A stretch of 64,000 nucleotides of DNA from Pseudomonadota bacterium (lineage in GTDB: Bacteria > Pseudomonadota > Gammaproteobacteria > Steroidobacterales > Steroidobacteraceae), in NCBI GenBank assembly GCA_023423935.1, contig JAFAEQ010000010.1, positions 1-64,000 on the forward strand, given 5' to 3'. The notes beneath the pieces were generated by a model. It worked only from the letters and a program-made list of their open reading frames with translations. It had not been told where the DNA came from and searched no databases. The translations under genes and the position numbers were made by a program. Of this stretch, positions 42,720 through 51,718 are shown piece by piece. Every line of letters starts with the position of its first letter. Position 1 is the stretch's first letter.

Positions 42720-45700
42720 ATGAATACATCGCGCTTGCTTGGCGCTTCCATCGAGACTGCCGCACCCAGGGCACACAGCGCCCAAGCTCTGAAATGGGCC
42801 ATGCGTGCGGCGCTCGTCTCAGCCACCTCTCTCGCGTCGGGAACTGTGCTGGCACAAAGCGCGGAGCCGGGCACCGCGACGGCGGGCACGGCCCAGACAC
42901 AGCAGCTCGAGACGGTGGTCGTGACCGGAACCAGCATCCGAGGCGTCGCGCCTGTCGGCTCGAGTCTGGTGTCCGTGGGTGAGGTCGACCTCGAGAAAAC
43001 TGCAGCCACCAACCTGTCGACGCTCGTGAACACGATCCCGGCGCTGTCCACCAACGGCTCGCTGGCGCAGGGCGAGAACCTCTGGTCGTTCTACTCCCCG
43101 CAGATTCACCAGCTCGGCGGATCGTCATCGAACACGACCCTCGTGATCATCGACGGCATGCGCTCACCGGGCGGCGGTGCGCAGTTCGACCAGACCGATC
43201 CGAACATCATTCCGACCTCCGCCATGCAACGCATCGACGTGCTGGCTGACGGTGCTTCGTCGGTCTACGGTTCCGATGCGGTCGCCGGCGTCGTCAACTT
43301 CGTGACCCGCCGCACCTACAACGGCGCGCAGGTCAACACGCAATACGGCTTTGCCGACAACTACGACACGTTCGATTTGAACGGTATCTGGGGCACGACC
43401 TGGGATACGGGCGGTGTCTATGTCGCGGCCCAGTTCAGCCAGGCATCGGAGCTGTTCGTGAAGGATCGCGATTGGGCCTCCAGAGGCGACTACCGCGATC
43501 AGGGCGGCTCGAACACCAACGGCTTTACCTGCGATCCCGCCACGATCCGCGTCACCGGGGTGAGCAGCGGCACGGCGCCGGGCAACGGTCAGATCTTCCT
43601 GTCGCCTGATGCAGCTACATCGGTCGCTAACAACGCAGCGATCAACGGCAACTGCAATACCTCGATCTACAATTCGTTCATTCCGTCGCAGACGCGTTTG
43701 AACGGCATGATCAAGGTCGTCAACGACTTCACCGACAAGCTCTCGGTGACGGCTTCGATGATCTACAACCGCAACGAAACGCGTCAGGCCTCAGCGCCCG
43801 GCCAGCTCAACAACGTCAATGCATACGGAGTCGGTGCCGGCGCTCCGGGCCAACAGAATCCCTTCTTCACGGCCCCTGTAGGCGCACCCGATGCCACCAC
43901 CGAGATCATCAGCTGGCTGGCCCTGCGTGAGGACGGCAAGTACGGCTCTACGCGTTCTCAGCAGGACGTGATCTACACCAACTTGGTACTGGACTACGAG
44001 ATCACCGATACTTGGTCGCTGACCCTGGCCGACTCCCTGGGCTGGAACCGTTCGTCGCTGGACGGTTTCAACCAGTTCTGCACGGTCTGCGCCAACCTCG
44101 CGCTCAACGGAACCACTCAGTCGGGCGGCAGCACGACGGCGACCAGCGTTCCGGGCAAGAACGTGGTGGTGCTGCAGCTCCCGCTGACGGTGGACAACGC
44201 GCTCGACGTGTGGAGAGGCGGCGCTGCGAACCGCACGAACCCGTTGGTGCTCAACTCGCTGTATACGAACAACACCCAGAACAACAACTACAACACGTTC
44301 AATCAGACACGCGCCGTCGTGCAGGGTGAGTTGTTCGATCTGCCTGCAGGTCCGATCAAAGTCGCGTTCGGCGGCGAGTACATGTGGCGCGAGCAGCAGC
44401 AGAAGCTGAGCGGACCGAACAACACGGGTCCAACCACGCTCGGTTCCGGCTATCGCGTGTATAACTACGACCGAAACGTCGCTTCGGCCTTCGCCGAAAC
44501 TGTCGTGCCGCTGATTTCGCCCGAGTGGGGCATTCCGGCACTTCACAAGGTGGATCTGAGCCTCGCGGTCCGTTACGACGATTTCTCGGACGTGGGTGAC
44601 ACCACCAATCCGAAGTACGGCATCAACTGGGACATCATCGAAGGTCTGCGTCTGCGTGCGAACTACGCCGAGTCGTTCGTTGCACCGCCGATCGCAGTCA
44701 TGGGCGATCCGAGCCAGGGCTATCTGTACTCCTCGGGAAGCGTCGGCGGCACGGGTACGCTGAACGTGCCAGTCGCGCTTTATCCGCAGGTCGTGGGCGT
44801 GCCGGGTGCGGTCGAGGCGAACACCAACAATCCGTGTACTGCGGCTTCGGTGTCGTGCACGATCGGACAGAACGGCACGGCAATGCGTCGTCAGCTGGGT
44901 GGCGGCTTCTCGCAGATGGGACCGCAGTTCGGTGAGAGCTACTCGATCGGTATCGACTTCATTCCGTCGTTCCTGCCGGGCTTCCGCAGCGCCGTGACGT
45001 TCTTCAGCAACGAGTTCACGGGCGGCGTCAACTCGCCATCGCCGGCGTCGATCACGGCTTCGGGATCGCCTCTGCTCACCATCTGCCCGACGGGATGCAC
45101 GCAGCAGCAGATCCTCGAGTTCGCCAACGTCGCCAACGGTTCGACGATCGGTGGTTCCATTCCGCCGAACGTCTACTACCTGATCGACCAGAGCGCTCGT
45201 AACTGGCTCAATCTGTCGATTCAGGGATACGACGCGCAGTTCGACTACGACTTCAACGTGGGCGACAGCGTCCGCGCGAGATTCGGTGCGAACGGCACGT
45301 ACTTCACCAAGTTCGACCAGAACTTCGGTACGAACCCGGTGTTCTCGGTGCTCAACACGTCCGGATTCAACGGCGTGTTCGCGTCGATCCAGTTCAAGGC
45401 CCGCGCGTATATGGGCTTCGACGTCGGCAAGTTCTCGGCCGACCTGTTCTGGAATCACATCGGCGACTACCAGAACTGGATTGCCACGACCTTCAAACCG
45501 CTGACTCGCGATGCCAACGGCAATCCGAACGGCGGTGGCGACACGGTCAAGGCCACCAACACGTTCGATCTTCACCTCGCGTACAAGATGTCCCTCGGGC
45601 CGGTCTTCGATGACGTGAACGTGTCGCTCGACGTGCGTAACCTTGCGGACAAAGACCCACCGTTCTTCAACGGCAACCAGGGTGGATTCATGGGCGGTGC

Positions 45701-45773
45701 CTGGGGCTACGACAACTACACGGCCAACCCCATCGGCCGTCTCGTGACCTTGGGAATCCGGGCGAACTTCTGA
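42720..45773 (+). CDS. TonB-dependent receptor 3
   Basis: A 1017-residue outer-membrane receptor with a long n-region signal peptide ending VLAQ, a plug beginning VVVTGTSIRGVAPVGSS, the LVIIDGMRSPGGG and DVLADGASSVYGSDAVAGVVNFVTRR motifs of the plug, and a barrel ending TLGIRANF, with the usual terminal phenylalanine. It is unrelated in detail to receptors 1 and 2 and belongs to the group with short polar plug loops. AGGGGGA lies 5 nt before the chosen ATG; the frame is open further upstream but lacks a signal peptide there. It is followed by a hairpin and a halogenase gene, and may import the compound oxidised by the genes that follow. Confidence 0.93.
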   Translation: MNTSRLLGASIETAAPRAHSAQALKWAMRAALVSATSLASGTVLAQSAEPGTATAGTAQTQQLETVVVTGTSIRGVAPVGSSLVSVGEVDLEKTAATNLSTLVNTIPALSTNGSLAQGENLWSFYSPQIHQLGGSSSNTTLVIIDGMRSPGGGAQFDQTDPNIIPTSAMQRIDVLADGASSVYGSDAVAGVVNFVTRRTYNGAQVNTQYGFADNYDTFDLNGIWGTTWDTGGVYVAAQFSQASELFVKDRDWASRGDYRDQGGSNTNGFTCDPATIRVTGVSSGTAPGNGQIFLSPDAATSVANNAAINGNCNTSIYNSFIPSQTRLNGMIKVVNDFTDKLSVTASMIYNRNETRQASAPGQLNNVNAYGVGAGAPGQQNPFFTAPVGAPDATTEIISWLALREDGKYGSTRSQQDVIYTNLVLDYEITDTWSLTLADSLGWNRSSLDGFNQFCTVCANLALNGTTQSGGSTTATSVPGKNVVVLQLPLTVDNALDVWRGGAANRTNPLVLNSLYTNNTQNNNYNTFNQTRAVVQGELFDLPAGPIKVAFGGEYMWREQQQKLSGPNNTGPTTLGSGYRVYNYDRNVASAFAETVVPLISPEWGIPALHKVDLSLAVRYDDFSDVGDTTNPKYGINWDIIEGLRLRANYAESFVAPPIAVMGDPSQGYLYSSGSVGGTGTLNVPVALYPQVVGVPGAVEANTNNPCTAASVSCTIGQNGTAMRRQLGGGFSQMGPQFGESYSIGIDFIPSFLPGFRSAVTFFSNEFTGGVNSPSPASITASGSPLLTICPTGCTQQQILEFANVANGSTIGGSIPPNVYYLIDQSARNWLNLSIQGYDAQFDYDFNVGDSVRARFGANGTYFTKFDQNFGTNPVFSVLNTSGFNGVFASIQFKARAYMGFDVGKFSADLFWNHIGDYQNWIATTFKPLTRDANGNPNGGGDTVKATNTFDLHLAYKMSLGPVFDDVNVSLDVRNLADKDPPFFNGNQGGFMGGAWGYDNYTANPIGRLVTLGIRANF

Positions 45774-45789
45774 TCGCTCTGTTCGCTTC

Positions 45790-45817
45790 GTCCGCCCCGC
45801 TGCGAAGCGGGGCGGAC
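45790..45817 (+). terminator. Intercistronic hairpin after TonB receptor 3
   Basis: GTCCGCCCCGC (45790-45800) and GCGGGGCGGAC (45807-45817) form a perfect 11-bp stem with loop TGCGAA. It begins 16 nt after the receptor stop and 67 nt before the halogenase ATG. There is only a short T-rich tail (CTGTCTT), so it may be a partial terminator. Confidence 0.75.
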
Positions 45818-45884
45818 CTGTCTTAAAGGTGTCGAAGCGATGTGTTCTGACGATCTACGACCCCAGATCTGAGGGACGCGATCG

Positions 45885-47393
45885 ATGGTCGGCACTTTGA
45901 AACAGCTCGTGATCGTTGGCGGCGGCTCCGCCGGATGGATGACCGCCGCCGCTCTCTCCCGACTGCTGAAGCCGCACGATGTGTCGGTGACGCTCGTCGA
46001 ATCCGACGAGATCGGCATCATCGGCGTCGGGGAAGCCACGATTCCCGACATGCTTCAGTTCAACTTGTTTCTCGGGATTCCCGAGTCCGAGTTGATGCGT
46101 GCCACCCAGGCCACGTTCAAACTGGGTATCGAATTCCTCGACTGGTCCGGCCCCGGATCACGCTACTTTCACCCGTTCGGTTTCCATGGTGTCGATATCG
46201 ACGGCGTGGATTTCCATCAGTACTGGCTACGTTGCCGTGCCAACGGCCATCCGCACGAGATCGGCGACTACTGTCTGACCGAGATCGTCGCGCGCAATAA
46301 CAGGTTTGCATTCCCCGACACTCGCGTGCCCGGTGCTCCTGCCTCGTACCTGCGCTACGCCTACCACTTCGATGCGACGCTCTATGCGCGCTTCCTGCGT
46401 CAGTACGCCGAGCAGCGCGGCGTGAAACGCGTCGAAGGCAAGGTCTGTGAAGTGCTGCGTCATTCCGAGTCCGGCAACGTGACCGGTGTGCGGCTCGTCA
46501 GGGGACAGAGCGTGACGGGAGATTTCTTTTTCGACTGCACCGGTTTTCGATCGCTGCTGCTGGGTGGCGCGCTCGAAGTGCCCTGGACCGATTGGCGTCA
46601 CTGGTTGCCGTGCGACGGTGCACTCGCCGTGGCGTGCGAGCATGACGGTCCAATGCGTCCGTACACGCGATCCACAGCGAGATCGGCAGGATGGCAATGG
46701 GCCATCCCGACCCAGCAACGCACCGGCAATGGCCACATCTACTGCAGCGAGTTCATGAGCGAGGACGAGGCGAGCTCGCTGCTCATGGGATCCTTGGGCG
46801 GAAAGGCGCTCGGTACGCCGCGACTCATTCGCTTCGCCACCGGACATCGCAGCAGGTTCTGGGAAAAGAACTGCGTAGCGATCGGCCTTTCGTCGGGCTT
46901 TCTGGAGCCGCTGGAATCGACCTCGCTGTACCTGATCCGTCAGGGGATCAGCCGCTTCCTCGCCCTCTTCCCCGACGCATCCATCCCCCCGATCATGCGT
47001 GACGAGTACAACCGGTGGATGCAGAAGGATTTCGAGCAGGTTCGCGATCTGCTCGTATTTCACTATTACATGAATGGTCGTGACGAGCCGTTCTGGCGTC
47101 ATTGCCGCAACATGACGATTCCGGAGAGCCTGCAGCGCAGGATCGCGCTCTTCCGTGAAGGCGGACGCTACCTGCGCAACGAAGGCGAGTTGTTTCCCAG
47201 TGCGAGCTGGGTTTCAGTGATGCTGGGACAAGGCGTGATACCGCGCAGCATCGATCCGCTCATCACGTCGGTACCGGTGGCGGAGATCGAACGCAAACTG
47301 CAGTTGCTGCGACGTGCAATGAACGAGTTCGTGCAGCCCCTGCCCTCGCACGAGGTTGCACTACGCAACTACGGCGCGTCGTCCGCGACGTAA
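45885..47393 (+). CDS. Canonical flavin-dependent tryptophan-halogenase family protein
   Basis: A 502-residue FAD enzyme with all halogenase landmarks: GGGSAGW (12-18), K79 in TFKLGIEF, which falls at the same number as the catalytic lysine of PrnA and RebH, the WQWAIP motif (270-275) that excludes monooxygenase chemistry, and EPLEST with E344 close to PrnA E346. It should use FADH2, halide and oxygen to form a chlorinated or brominated aromatic. A flavin reductase is not encoded nearby. It follows receptor 3 and probably shares its transcript. Related halogenases beside TonB receptors in Xanthomonas and the BrvH enzyme halogenate indole in vitro; their native substrates are unknown. Confidence 0.9.
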   Translation: MVGTLKQLVIVGGGSAGWMTAAALSRLLKPHDVSVTLVESDEIGIIGVGEATIPDMLQFNLFLGIPESELMRATQATFKLGIEFLDWSGPGSRYFHPFGFHGVDIDGVDFHQYWLRCRANGHPHEIGDYCLTEIVARNNRFAFPDTRVPGAPASYLRYAYHFDATLYARFLRQYAEQRGVKRVEGKVCEVLRHSESGNVTGVRLVRGQSVTGDFFFDCTGFRSLLLGGALEVPWTDWRHWLPCDGALAVACEHDGPMRPYTRSTARSAGWQWAIPTQQRTGNGHIYCSEFMSEDEASSLLMGSLGGKALGTPRLIRFATGHRSRFWEKNCVAIGLSSGFLEPLESTSLYLIRQGISRFLALFPDASIPPIMRDEYNRWMQKDFEQVRDLLVFHYYMNGRDEPFWRHCRNMTIPESLQRRIALFREGGRYLRNEGELFPSASWVSVMLGQGVIPRSIDPLITSVPVAEIERKLQLLRRAMNEFVQPLPSHEVALRNYGASSAT

Positions 47394-47420
47394 TACGCGC
47401 CATCGCTCGGGAATTTCAGC

Positions 47421-47813
47421 TTACTGCTGAGTCTGCTGCTCGAGATAAGCGATGACATTCGCGAGATCCTGCTCGCTGGTCAGTCCCGCAAACGCCATCT
47501 TGGTGCCCGGCACGAGTTCCCCCGGCGCGCGCAGATACTTGGCGAGCGTTGCCTCATCCCACACGAGTCCGGACTTGCGCATGGCGGACGAGTAACGATA
47601 AGCCGGAAACGTTCCCGCCTTGCGTCCGACCACACCATTCAACACCGGCCCAACGCTGTTCTGCGCGTCGGGCCCCACGGCGTGACAGGCGGAGCATTGA
47701 GTAAAGAGCTTCGCTCCCGCAGCTGCATCGCCTGCCGCGTGCGCCGAGGACATCAGCACCAGCGCGCCGATCAATCCCAAGGCCGCACGGCCTGCCCTGT
47801 TCGAGTTCTTCAT
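47421..47813 (-). CDS. Class I cytochrome c
   Basis: A 130-residue periplasmic cytochrome with a signal peptide ending AHA, a haem motif CSACH (C40, C43, H44), the GPVLNGVVGRKAGT segment and axial methionine M105 in GTKMAF. It resembles cytochrome c2/c550. Its ATG overlaps the stop of the flavoprotein gene in ATGA, so it is the electron acceptor subunit or partner of the FAD dehydrogenase encoded upstream. Frames upstream of this ATG lie within the flavoprotein gene. Confidence 0.93.
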   Translation of the reverse strand: MKNSNRAGRAALGLIGALVLMSSAHAAGDAAAGAKLFTQCSACHAVGPDAQNSVGPVLNGVVGRKAGTFPAYRYSSAMRKSGLVWDEATLAKYLRAPGELVPGTKMAFAGLTSEQDLANVIAYLEQQTQQ

Positions 47814-49579
47814 GCGTCTACCAATCGACCGGGTCGTTTCAAATATTGATCTTTCAAAGTATCGGCCAGCCGGTACGCGAGCGCACCGACGGGTCCCGTA
47901 GGATTGCGCCCTGCATTCTGCGGGAATGCACTCGATCCGACCACGAACACATTCGACACATCCCACGACTGCAGATACTTGTTGAGCGCGCTTGTCTTCG
48001 GATTGTCGCCGAACACCACTCCGCCCGTGTTGTGAGTGGTCTGATACGGCACGATGGAATAGCGATTGCGATCGCGCCGACTGAAGACCTGTTCCGCGCC
48101 CATCGCCTTCGCGATCTCAGTACAGATGCCGCGTGCATGTTCGAGCTGCCGAAACTCGTTCTCCTGCCAATCGAACGTCAGTCGCAGCATCGGCCGACCG
48201 AACGAATCGGTGTAGGTCGGATCGAGGTCCAGATAGTTCTGTCGGTACGACATCACCGAGCCTTGACTGCCGACCGCAGTGAAGCGGTGATACGCATCCA
48301 CCACGGCTTTCTTCCAGCCCTTCCCCCATCGAGGCGAGCCTGGCAGGACCGGACGACGACTGATGGGCGCACCGCTGTTGCTGCCGGTGCTGATTCCGCC
48401 GCCGCCGATGTACCCGAGCGTGGCGAAATCGGGATTGTCGCTGTTGAAATCGTCGATCCAGGTGCCGAGCGCGCCAGAGCCCATGAACGGATTGAACGCC
48501 GTGCCTTGCGGAAACACTGCGGATACGCCGCCCATCGACTGATACGAGTAGTTGCGGCCGACGACACCTGTGTTGCTCTTGTAGTCGTAAGGCTTGCCGA
48601 TCTTCGAGTGCAGCATCAAATGCACGTTACCGAACACGTAAGCCGCCACGATCACCAGATCCGCCGGTTGCTCGAACTCGCGTCCGCCCGCGTCCAGATA
48701 CGTGACGCTTACGGCGCGCTTGCCGCGCGAATCGAGGTTGATCTTCATCACGTACGAGTTGGTACGCGCTTCGAAGTTTGGATTCTTGAACGCGAGCGGA
48801 ATCACGGTGAAGTGAGGGCTGCCCTTCGCATTCGCCTCGCATCCGTAGGCCGTGCAGAAACCGCAGTAATGACATTGTCCGATCGCCACGCCATCCGGAT
48901 TCACATACGGACGCGAAGCATTCGATGCGGGCACCGGGAACGGGTGATAGCCCAGCTCGCGCGCGGCCTTCTCGAACAGCACCATGTTGTACGACTGCGT
49001 GAGCGGCGGATTCGGAAATTCGTTCGCACGCGGTGCTTCAAAAATGTTGCCGCCATCAATCTTGCGCCCCTGCAGATTGCCGGCTTTGCCGGAAGTGCCG
49101 CACACCTTCTCGAACTTGTCGTAGTAAGGCTCGAGCTCGTGATAGTCGATGGGCCAGTCCTGAAGATTCATATCCTTCGGAATGATCGACTTGCCGTACT
49201 TTGCGACCGTGCCCGAGTACATCTTGTGTTCCCACTCGGTCCAGCGCCAATGCAGGCCCGACCAGTGCGTGCCGGCTCCGCCGACACCTTCGCCCGGCAT
49301 GAACGATCCGAGCTGCCGCATCGGCAGTGCGAGCTGCGACGGGTCATTGCGGAACGTGAGTGTTTCCTTGCGCAGATTCTGGATGAGCTCATGACGGCGC
49401 GAGTAACGCAGCTCGTCATGAACCTGCGGCGACATGAAATCCGGATTGGTTGCCCGCGGCGCGCCACGCTCGAATGCAACGATTTTCAAGTTCGTGGAGG
49501 CGAGTTCCTTGGCGATGATGCCTCCCGCCCATCCGAGCCCCACGATTGCAATGTCTACTGGCTTCAGTTTGGTCGCCAC
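47810..49579 (-). CDS. GMC-type FAD dehydrogenase catalytic subunit
   Basis: A 589-residue flavoprotein of the gluconate/fructose/FAD-glucose dehydrogenase group. The GLGWAGG motif binds FAD, GEGVGGAGTHWSGLHWRW is the second FAD segment, and a CHYCGFCTAYGC cluster provides cysteines for the iron-sulfur centre known in FAD-dependent glucose dehydrogenases. C-terminal HNTGGVVFG and NPTGPVGALAYRLAD match the catalytic and closing motifs. It would oxidise a sugar or alcohol in the periplasm, exported with the TAT small subunit. The start is taken as GTG at 49579, which follows a GGGGG sequence; the frame also has a TTG 12 nt upstream. Confidence 0.88.
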   Translation of the reverse strand: MATKLKPVDIAIVGLGWAGGIIAKELASTNLKIVAFERGAPRATNPDFMSPQVHDELRYSRRHELIQNLRKETLTFRNDPSQLALPMRQLGSFMPGEGVGGAGTHWSGLHWRWTEWEHKMYSGTVAKYGKSIIPKDMNLQDWPIDYHELEPYYDKFEKVCGTSGKAGNLQGRKIDGGNIFEAPRANEFPNPPLTQSYNMVLFEKAARELGYHPFPVPASNASRPYVNPDGVAIGQCHYCGFCTAYGCEANAKGSPHFTVIPLAFKNPNFEARTNSYVMKINLDSRGKRAVSVTYLDAGGREFEQPADLVIVAAYVFGNVHLMLHSKIGKPYDYKSNTGVVGRNYSYQSMGGVSAVFPQGTAFNPFMGSGALGTWIDDFNSDNPDFATLGYIGGGGISTGSNSGAPISRRPVLPGSPRWGKGWKKAVVDAYHRFTAVGSQGSVMSYRQNYLDLDPTYTDSFGRPMLRLTFDWQENEFRQLEHARGICTEIAKAMGAEQVFSRRDRNRYSIVPYQTTHNTGGVVFGDNPKTSALNKYLQSWDVSNVFVVGSSAFPQNAGRNPTGPVGALAYRLADTLKDQYLKRPGRLVDA

Positions 49580-49626
49580 ATCATCCCCCAAGTCTGCTCT
49601 TCAATAACCTGCAATCGTCGTCGCGC

Positions 49627-50370
49627 TCAGAGCAGATCCTGAATGCTCATCGGCTCGGTCATATATCGTTTGTTGCGATACGCCTCGATCTTGTCCGCGT
49701 ACATCTCGCCGATGCCGGGGAAGCCGATCATCTTCCATGAGGCCTTGCCCTTGTTGCCGCCATACAGCGGGTCGGCGAAATAACCCTGCATCGTGAGGTC
49801 GTACAGAAGGTTGAAGAAGATCGCGGCAGGAACGGTGGGCAACTCGATCTCGCGTCGCTCGAGCTGCGTGAGCACCTTGATTCGGTCCTCCTCAGACAGA
49901 CCATCGAACGTCGTCTTGTAGGCCTGCTTCGTATGAGCATTCACATCGAGAATGCCGTTGCGGATGAGCTCGCTCGGCGTCATGCGCAGCTGATAACCCT
50001 GCTGCGGCGTGCCTTCGATGAACGGGCCCTGCAGATACATACGATCGCCGCGGCCGTAACCTGAGTTCAGCTGACGATCGATGAACGTGGCGACGCCGAG
50101 CTCCAGCGCTCCCGGCCCCACCTCATCGGGCGGGATGAACGTGTCGATTGCAGCCTCGATGAATGCTGCTTCGTCGCCGTTCAGGAACTCGTAGACCGGC
50201 GCAAGTTCGTCAGCCGCGTTCGCCGCCGGCGCATGGTGCATTCCCTCCATCGCGTCCGCTGCGGCAGGAGCCGCGATCGGCAGCACTCCCGTGGCCGCGC
50301 CGGCACCGACGAGTTTCAGCAATGCGCGTCGATTCACTTTGGAAGGATCTGTCTTATGCTCGTCACTCAT
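49627..50370 (-). CDS. Gluconate 2-dehydrogenase subunit 3-like protein (TAT-exported)
   Basis: A 247-residue small subunit with a twin-arginine signal (NRRALLKLVGAGAATG, arginines 14-15) and the subunit-3 domain (AFIEAAIDTFIPPDEVGPGALELGVATFID). In FAD glucose/gluconate dehydrogenases this subunit carries the complex across the inner membrane and stabilises the flavoprotein. It is followed by the flavoprotein gene with a 47-bp gap and preceded by the MFS gene with 16 bp between. The methionine at 50370 starts the signal. Confidence 0.9.
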   Translation of the reverse strand: MSDEHKTDPSKVNRRALLKLVGAGAATGVLPIAAPAAADAMEGMHHAPAANAADELAPVYEFLNGDEAAFIEAAIDTFIPPDEVGPGALELGVATFIDRQLNSGYGRGDRMYLQGPFIEGTPQQGYQLRMTPSELIRNGILDVNAHTKQAYKTTFDGLSEEDRIKVLTQLERREIELPTVPAAIFFNLLYDLTMQGYFADPLYGGNKGKASWKMIGFPGIGEMYADKIEAYRNKRYMTEPMSIQDLL

Positions 50371-50386
50371 GTCGTCTCGTCTCCGA

Positions 50387-51718
50387 TCAGGACGCAGGTA
50401 CGCTGTCGTCGTACACGCGTTTCGATGCATCGATCCTGGTGAACAGGATCGCCGCAACCGTCGAATAGCCTGCGAGCACGAAGAACGCCGTCGTCCATCC
50501 ACTCGCCGTCACGATATAGCCGGTCATCGCGGCTGCGGCCGCTGCGCCGATGTTGCCGAACGTGTTCATCACGGCAGATACAGAACCTGCATAGACACCA
50601 CCGATATCGAGTGTCACGGCCCAGGACACGCCTACCGTCAGCTCGATGCCGAACACAGCCAGCGCAAACCAACCGACGCTCACGAGCGGATCAGCGGCAA
50701 GGCATGCCATCGGAATCGCAGCGGCAGCGATCAGGAATCCTGGAATCGCTACGACACGGCGAGCCATCTTGAGGTTCCCGGTGCGTTTCAACGCGAGATC
50801 CGATAACCATCCGCCGCAGATGTCACCGCCCACGCCCGCCAACAACGGCAGGCTTGCGTAGATGCCCATCTGCGTCAGTTCGAACTGCCGTTCGGCATGC
50901 AGATACTTCGGGAACCAGGTGAGGAAGATGCCGATGTCATAGCCGTAGCAGAAATACATGGCCGACAGCAGCCACATCTGCGGGCTCCTGAGAATCTGCC
51001 GCCAGGGCACGATCTTCGGACGATTCACGGAGTTGCCGAGCGCATTCGCAATCAGTTGCCGCTCGGCATCGTTCACCTTCCAGTGCTGGTTGGGGGAATC
51101 GCGATAGAACCAGTACCAGACTGCGGCCCAGATGAGTCCAAGCACAGCGAATATGTAGAACGGCGCACGCCATCCGTAATGCGCGATCAGGAACACGACC
51201 ACGATCGGTGTCAGAGCGCCGCCGAGTCGCGATCCCGCGTGAGTGATGCCCTGCGCGAAGCCGCGCTCCGAAGGCAGCATCCAGCGCGACAGCGAGCGAG
51301 TCGCAATCGGAAACGCGCCTGCCTCACCCATGCCGAACAGAAAGCGGCACACGATCATCGAGGTTGCCGACCAGGTCAGCGCCGTCGCGGCCGTGAACGC
51401 GGACCACCAGGCGACGATCGCAGGCAGCGCGCGGCGCGGTCCGTAATGATCGCCGAGCCATCCGCCGGGAATCTGGAACAGCGCATACGAGAGCTGATAA
51501 GCGGCGAGGATCCAGGCCATGGTTTCCATGGAGAAGCCGAACTCCTCCTGGATCGATGGCACCGCCGCGGAGATCACGACCCGATCGATGTACGTGATCA
51601 TGTACGCCGCGACGGTCAGCCACAGCACCGTGTGCCGCACGCGCGTCGGACGCATTGCCGTCACCTGCGACGCCGCCCCTGCAACCGATGTCTCGACCGT
51701 CGAATTATCGGACGCCAT
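50387..51718 (-). CDS. MFS transporter, anion:cation symporter (ACS) type
   Basis: A 443-residue inner-membrane carrier with about 12 hydrophobic segments. TYIDRVVISAAVPSIQEEFG and GWLGDHYGPRRAL (motif A) match the ACS family that carries sugar acids and related organic anions with protons or sodium. The start at 51718 overlaps the end of the amidohydrolase gene by 14 nt; a second ATG at 51655 is possible. It probably imports the acid product or substrate of this operon. Confidence 0.88.
   Translation of the reverse strand: MASDNSTVETSVAGAASQVTAMRPTRVRHTVLWLTVAAYMITYIDRVVISAAVPSIQEEFGFSMETMAWILAAYQLSYALFQIPGGWLGDHYGPRRALPAIVAWWSAFTAATALTWSATSMIVCRFLFGMGEAGAFPIATRSLSRWMLPSERGFAQGITHAGSRLGGALTPIVVVFLIAHYGWRAPFYIFAVLGLIWAAVWYWFYRDSPNQHWKVNDAERQLIANALGNSVNRPKIVPWRQILRSPQMWLLSAMYFCYGYDIGIFLTWFPKYLHAERQFELTQMGIYASLPLLAGVGGDICGGWLSDLALKRTGNLKMARRVVAIPGFLIAAAAIPMACLAADPLVSVGWFALAVFGIELTVGVSWAVTLDIGGVYAGSVSAVMNTFGNIGAAAAAAMTGYIVTASGWTTAFFVLAGYSTVAAILFTRIDASKRVYDDSVPAS

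Noticed and set aside
43791..45575. Minus-strand open frame of 594 codons opposite receptor 3
   Set aside because: It is antisense to the receptor and very rich in arginine, valine and aspartate, as expected of a shadow.
47846..49642. Plus-strand open frame of 598 codons opposite the GMC flavoprotein
   Set aside because: It is antisense to a complete flavoprotein gene with all motifs and has no recognisable domain.
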